A DNA stretch of 18,407 bases from VBDM01 sp049663805. Its GTDB lineage: Bacteria > Pseudomonadota > Gammaproteobacteria > Burkholderiales > SG8-39. Below are positions 16,363-18,407 of this stretch, one piece after another (the stretch's first letter is position 1; each line of letters starts with the position of its first letter). The stretch spans positions 1-18,407 of the forward strand of contig JBATEB010000193.1 in assembly GCA_049663805.1 (NCBI GenBank), in the 5' to 3' direction. A program made the position numbers and the translations under genes. The notes beneath the pieces were generated by a model, which was not told the origin of the DNA, did no database searches, and worked only from the letters and a program-made list of their open reading frames with translations.

Positions 16363-16394
16363 AGCAGAGCTTGGACGCGGGCGTCTTGGACCGG
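16363..16394 (-). promoter_or_regulatory. Shared upstream element, rhodanese-ChrB copy
   Basis: AGCAGAGCTTGGACGCG (16363-16379), one base, GCGT, then CTTGGACCGG (16385-16394). It repeats the element upstream of the MATE gene with one substitution in the first 17 bases and small length differences after. Here the core GACGC-GG-GCGTC is a perfect palindrome flanked by CTTGG on both sides. The proximal edge lies 30 bases before the ATG at 16332. It also sits in the divergent region of the plus-strand aldolase-fold gene, so it might affect both directions. Confidence 0.55.
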
Positions 16395-16523
16395 TTTGGA
16401 GCCGGGCGGGGAGTCTGCGTTTTCCCCGCGAGGGAGCTATATTGGAGGGGCGCCGGGGCGATGTCAAGTGCCGCTGGATGCGGGTCCGGGTAAACTGGCG
16501 GCGGACCGTAAAGGAGGCACGGC

Positions 16524-17231
16524 ATGTCCAGGACCGCATTGAAGGAAGCAGGCGGGGCCGCATCAGAGGTCGAGGTGAAGCAGCAGCTCGTCGACTGCAT
16601 ACGGATGCTCGAACGCTCGGACATCATCGACTACAACGGCCATGCCAGCATCCGCACCGGCGAGAATCGCGTCCTGATCAACATCGGTTCGTGCCAGCGC
16701 AGCCAGCTGAAGGTCGAGGACATCTGCACCATCGACTTCGGCGGCAACGTCATCGAGGGCAAGGGCAAGCCGCCGCTGGAATTTCACCTGCACGTGGGCA
16801 TCTACAAGGCGCGACCCGAGGTGAAGGCGGTCGTGCACGCGCACCCGAAGTGGTCGACCTTCCTCACCATGGTGGGCGAGCCCTACCGGCCGGTGTACGC
16901 GCAGGGGTCGCTCATCTACCCGATGCCGGTGCTCGATTCGCCGAACTCGATCAACAATCCGGCGATGGCGGAAAGGCTGGCGAAGACGCTCGGCGACCGT
17001 CCTGCGGCGATGATGAAGTCGCACGGTGCGGTCACCGTCGGCAAGGACATCGTCGAGGCGTTCGTGCTCGCCAACTACATGGAGGAGAACGCCTATCGGC
17101 AGTACATGGCGCTGCAGATCGGCAAGCCCTATTCGTTCAACGACGGGGAACTGGCGCTGTGCCGCGAGAAGCTCTGGAACGCGGCTCTCTTCAAGCGCAC
17201 CTGGGATCATTTCCGGGCGAAGCTCGGCTGA
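16524..17231 (+). CDS. Class II aldolase/adducin-fold protein (second copy in window)
   Basis: This is a 235-residue metal-dependent class II aldolase/adducin-fold protein. Visible hallmarks are DYNGHASIRTG, a candidate acid E86 in PLEFHLHVGIYKARPEV, the metal pair H105-A-H107 in VVHAHPKWS, and H167 in MKSHGAVTVG. The E86, H105 and H107 positions are numbered the same as in the other family member at 13018-13767, but the two proteins are otherwise clearly different, so this is not a recent duplication. The start at 16524 is secure: AAGGAGG (16511-16517) with a six-base spacer. The gene is divergent from rhodanese-ChrB (191 bases apart) and convergent with the LysR gene. Decarboxylase relatives act on 3,4-dihydroxyphthalate or carboxy-muconate semialdehydes; sugar-phosphate aldolase activity is the alternative. 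I cannot assign the substrate. Confidence 0.85.
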   Translation: MSRTALKEAGGAASEVEVKQQLVDCIRMLERSDIIDYNGHASIRTGENRVLINIGSCQRSQLKVEDICTIDFGGNVIEGKGKPPLEFHLHVGIYKARPEVKAVVHAHPKWSTFLTMVGEPYRPVYAQGSLIYPMPVLDSPNSINNPAMAERLAKTLGDRPAAMMKSHGAVTVGKDIVEAFVLANYMEENAYRQYMALQIGKPYSFNDGELALCREKLWNAALFKRTWDHFRAKLG

Positions 17232-17237
17232 GTCGTT

Positions 17238-17256
17238 CGTCCGCCCGGGGCGGACG
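17238..17256. terminator. Perfect hairpin in the convergent gap of the aldolase-fold and LysR genes
   Basis: CGTCCGCCC and GGGCGGACG form a perfect 9-bp inverted repeat around a single base. It lies six bases after the stop of the plus-strand gene and 30 bases from the stop of the minus-strand LysR gene. It could stop or protect transcripts from both sides. There is no T-run on either strand, so it is not a classic intrinsic terminator. Confidence 0.45.
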
Positions 17257-17285
17257 CCGCTTCCGGCCCCGGGGAGCAGGCCTCC

Positions 17286-18236
17286 CTAGTGCCGCTGACC
17301 GAGACCCTCCATCGCCAGCCCCTTGGCTTCGACCCGCGCAAAATCCATGAATGCCCGCGCCGTTGCCGAAAGTTGCTTGCCCACCGGATAGGCGAAGTGC
17401 CAGTGGTTCTCGATGGGGAAGCCCTCGACGTCCAGGCAAAGCAATCGCGCGGGCTCGGGTTCCAGCCGGAGCGTGAAACGCGACATGATAGCCACGCCCA
17501 GGCCGGCCAGAATCGCCTCCTTGATTGCTTCGTCGGTGCTGAGTTCCATCAGAATTTTCGGGGCGAGCCCGCGCCGCGCGAACATCCGGGTTGCAAGCAG
17601 CCGCGTCCCGGACCCGGGTTCGCGCATGAGGAAGGGCTCCGCGGCGAGGCGCTCGAGACTGATTCGCCGCGCGCCGGCGAGCGGATGGTCGTCGCGAGCG
17701 AAAACCACCATCGGATTGGACAGGAGCGCCTGGGTCACCACGTCTTCCCGGTCGAGCGGAGAGGCGAAGACGTACAGATCGTCCTCGTTCCCCGCGAGCC
17801 GGTCGATCAGCCTCTGCCGGTTGTGAATCTCCAGCGACGCTTCCACTCCAGGATAGCGCTGGAGGAAGGCGCCGAGCATGCGCGGGGCGAAGTACTTGCC
17901 CGTCGAGCAAACGGCGAGACGCAGATGCCCGTTCTCCACGGCGCGCATGCGGTTCAGCGTCTCCTCGAGCGCCGCCAATGCGCGGAAAACCTCATGGCAG
18001 CCGGCATAGAGATGCTGACCCGCGTCGGTCAGGAAGAGCCGCCTGCCTACCTGTTCGAACAAGGGCAGGCCGACCGTCTCGGCGAGCTTCTTGACCTGCA
18101 CCGAGGCCGTGGGCTGGGCGATGTGGAGTTCTTCGGCGGCACGGGTGAGACTCCCCAGCCTCGCGCTTGCCTCGAAAACGCGGAGCTGGGGCAGCGTTCC
18201 GTGCCTCAGGTAACGATGGATGGCTGACTGCAGCAC
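17286..18236 (-). CDS. LysR family transcriptional regulator
   Basis: This is a 316-residue LysR-type regulator. The N-terminal winged helix-turn-helix is clear (residues about 15-74: TLPQLRVFEASARLGS, LTRAAEELHIAQPTASVQVKKL, GLPLFEQVGRRLFLTDAG), followed by a two-lobed effector domain (residues about 95-300; FAPRMLGAFLQRYPGV, DREDVVTQALLSNPMVVFA, LMREPGSGTR, VAIMSRF). It is closest in feel to the CbbR-like branch, but this is not a firm sub-family call. I chose GTG 18236 because AAGGAG (18249-18244) lies seven bases upstream. GTG 18284 and ATG 18263 are in frame but less well placed. The target could be the convergent aldolase-fold gene or a divergent gene beyond the right edge; LysR genes usually regulate a divergent neighbour. 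The upstream region holds strong inverted repeats. Confidence 0.92.
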   Translation of the reverse strand: MLQSAIHRYLRHGTLPQLRVFEASARLGSLTRAAEELHIAQPTASVQVKKLAETVGLPLFEQVGRRLFLTDAGQHLYAGCHEVFRALAALEETLNRMRAVENGHLRLAVCSTGKYFAPRMLGAFLQRYPGVEASLEIHNRQRLIDRLAGNEDDLYVFASPLDREDVVTQALLSNPMVVFARDDHPLAGARRISLERLAAEPFLMREPGSGTRLLATRMFARRGLAPKILMELSTDEAIKEAILAGLGVAIMSRFTLRLEPEPARLLCLDVEGFPIENHWHFAYPVGKQLSATARAFMDFARVEAKGLAMEGLGQRH

Positions 18237-18283
18237 GGCGATTCTCCTTGAATCGATTGCCATGCCGCCGTGCCGCAAGCGCA

Positions 18284-18350
18284 CAGCGGCCTTTACCTCG
18301 TGGGGTGAAGGCCGCTGCCGGAAAAACCGCCTTCACCCGATGGGCAAAGG
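18284..18350. repeat. Overlapping inverted repeats upstream of the LysR gene
   Basis: CAGCGGCCTT (18284-18293) pairs with AAGGCCGCTG (18308-18317). The stem can extend with a T-G wobble and ACC/GGT to a 6-base loop. GGGTGAAGGC (18303-18312) also pairs perfectly with GCCTTCACCC (18329-18338), and the latter is followed by GGGCAAAGG (18342-18350), which pairs imperfectly with it. The pairings share bases and exclude one another. The region starts 48 bases before the LysR GTG. It could be a set of regulator sites, an attenuator-like leader, or a small repeat family. Confidence 0.5.
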
Positions 18351-18407
18351 TCTCGCCTGCATCGACGTGGATGCTGACGCGGCCGGGGCGCAAAGCCCGT
18401 CTTGACG

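Noticed and set aside
18284..18350. A glycine or other known riboswitch upstream of the LysR gene
   Set aside because: The alternating hairpins are real, but I could not find the conserved cores of glycine or cobalamin riboswitches on either strand.
1..18407. CRISPR arrays, insertion sequences, tRNA or rRNA genes
   Set aside because: I found no regularly spaced direct repeats, no transposase-like protein, and no tRNA or rRNA sequence by eye on either strand.

Overview
The window is GC-rich, has dense bacterial coding, and uses GTG starts in places. Protein resemblances (MtrABC-like conduit, Pht5-like protein, QuiC1-like dehydratase, CHASE-PAS-GAF-GGDEF-EAL protein) suggest an environmental betaproteobacterium. 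That taxonomic call is an inference; there is no rRNA or tRNA gene here to confirm it.

Region 1 (1-6633, plus strand) is an extracellular electron transfer locus. It holds the 3' part of one OmcA/MtrC-like multihaem cytochrome, a complete decahaem OmcA/MtrC-like lipoprotein, a decahaem periplasmic MtrA/DmsE-like cytochrome, and an MtrB/PioB-like outer-membrane barrel. Together they can form a porin-cytochrome conduit: MtrA plugged in the MtrB barrel, with one or both surface cytochromes docked outside. No inner-membrane quinol oxidase (CymA-type) is visible in the window.

Region 2 (6630-8433, minus strand) is a two-gene operon. An HPPD-like VOC protein comes first, then a TIM-barrel 3-dehydroshikimate dehydratase-like enzyme. 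They look like the two halves of fused QuiC1, split and in reversed order. The dehydratase keeps its probable metal ligands; the VOC protein appears to have lost one of three. This operon converges on mtrB, and the two stop codons share one CTAG.

Region 3 (8598-13767, plus strand) has a large membrane-bound c-di-GMP enzyme with intact GGDEF and EAL motifs. It is followed by a Pht5-like (4,5-dihydroxyphthalate decarboxylase family) protein and a class II aldolase/adducin-fold protein, probably cotranscribed with each other.

Region 4 (13824-18407) has a MATE efflux protein (minus), a rhodanese-ChrB fusion (minus), a second class II aldolase-fold protein (plus) and a LysR regulator (minus). The MATE and rhodanese-ChrB genes carry a closely matching 32-38 bp element at almost the same distance upstream of their starts, suggesting shared control. 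Several families here (QuiC1-like dehydratase, Pht5, class II aldolase decarboxylases) have characterised members that make or lead to protocatechuate, so the right half may be an aromatic-acid funnel. That link is inferred from family membership only.
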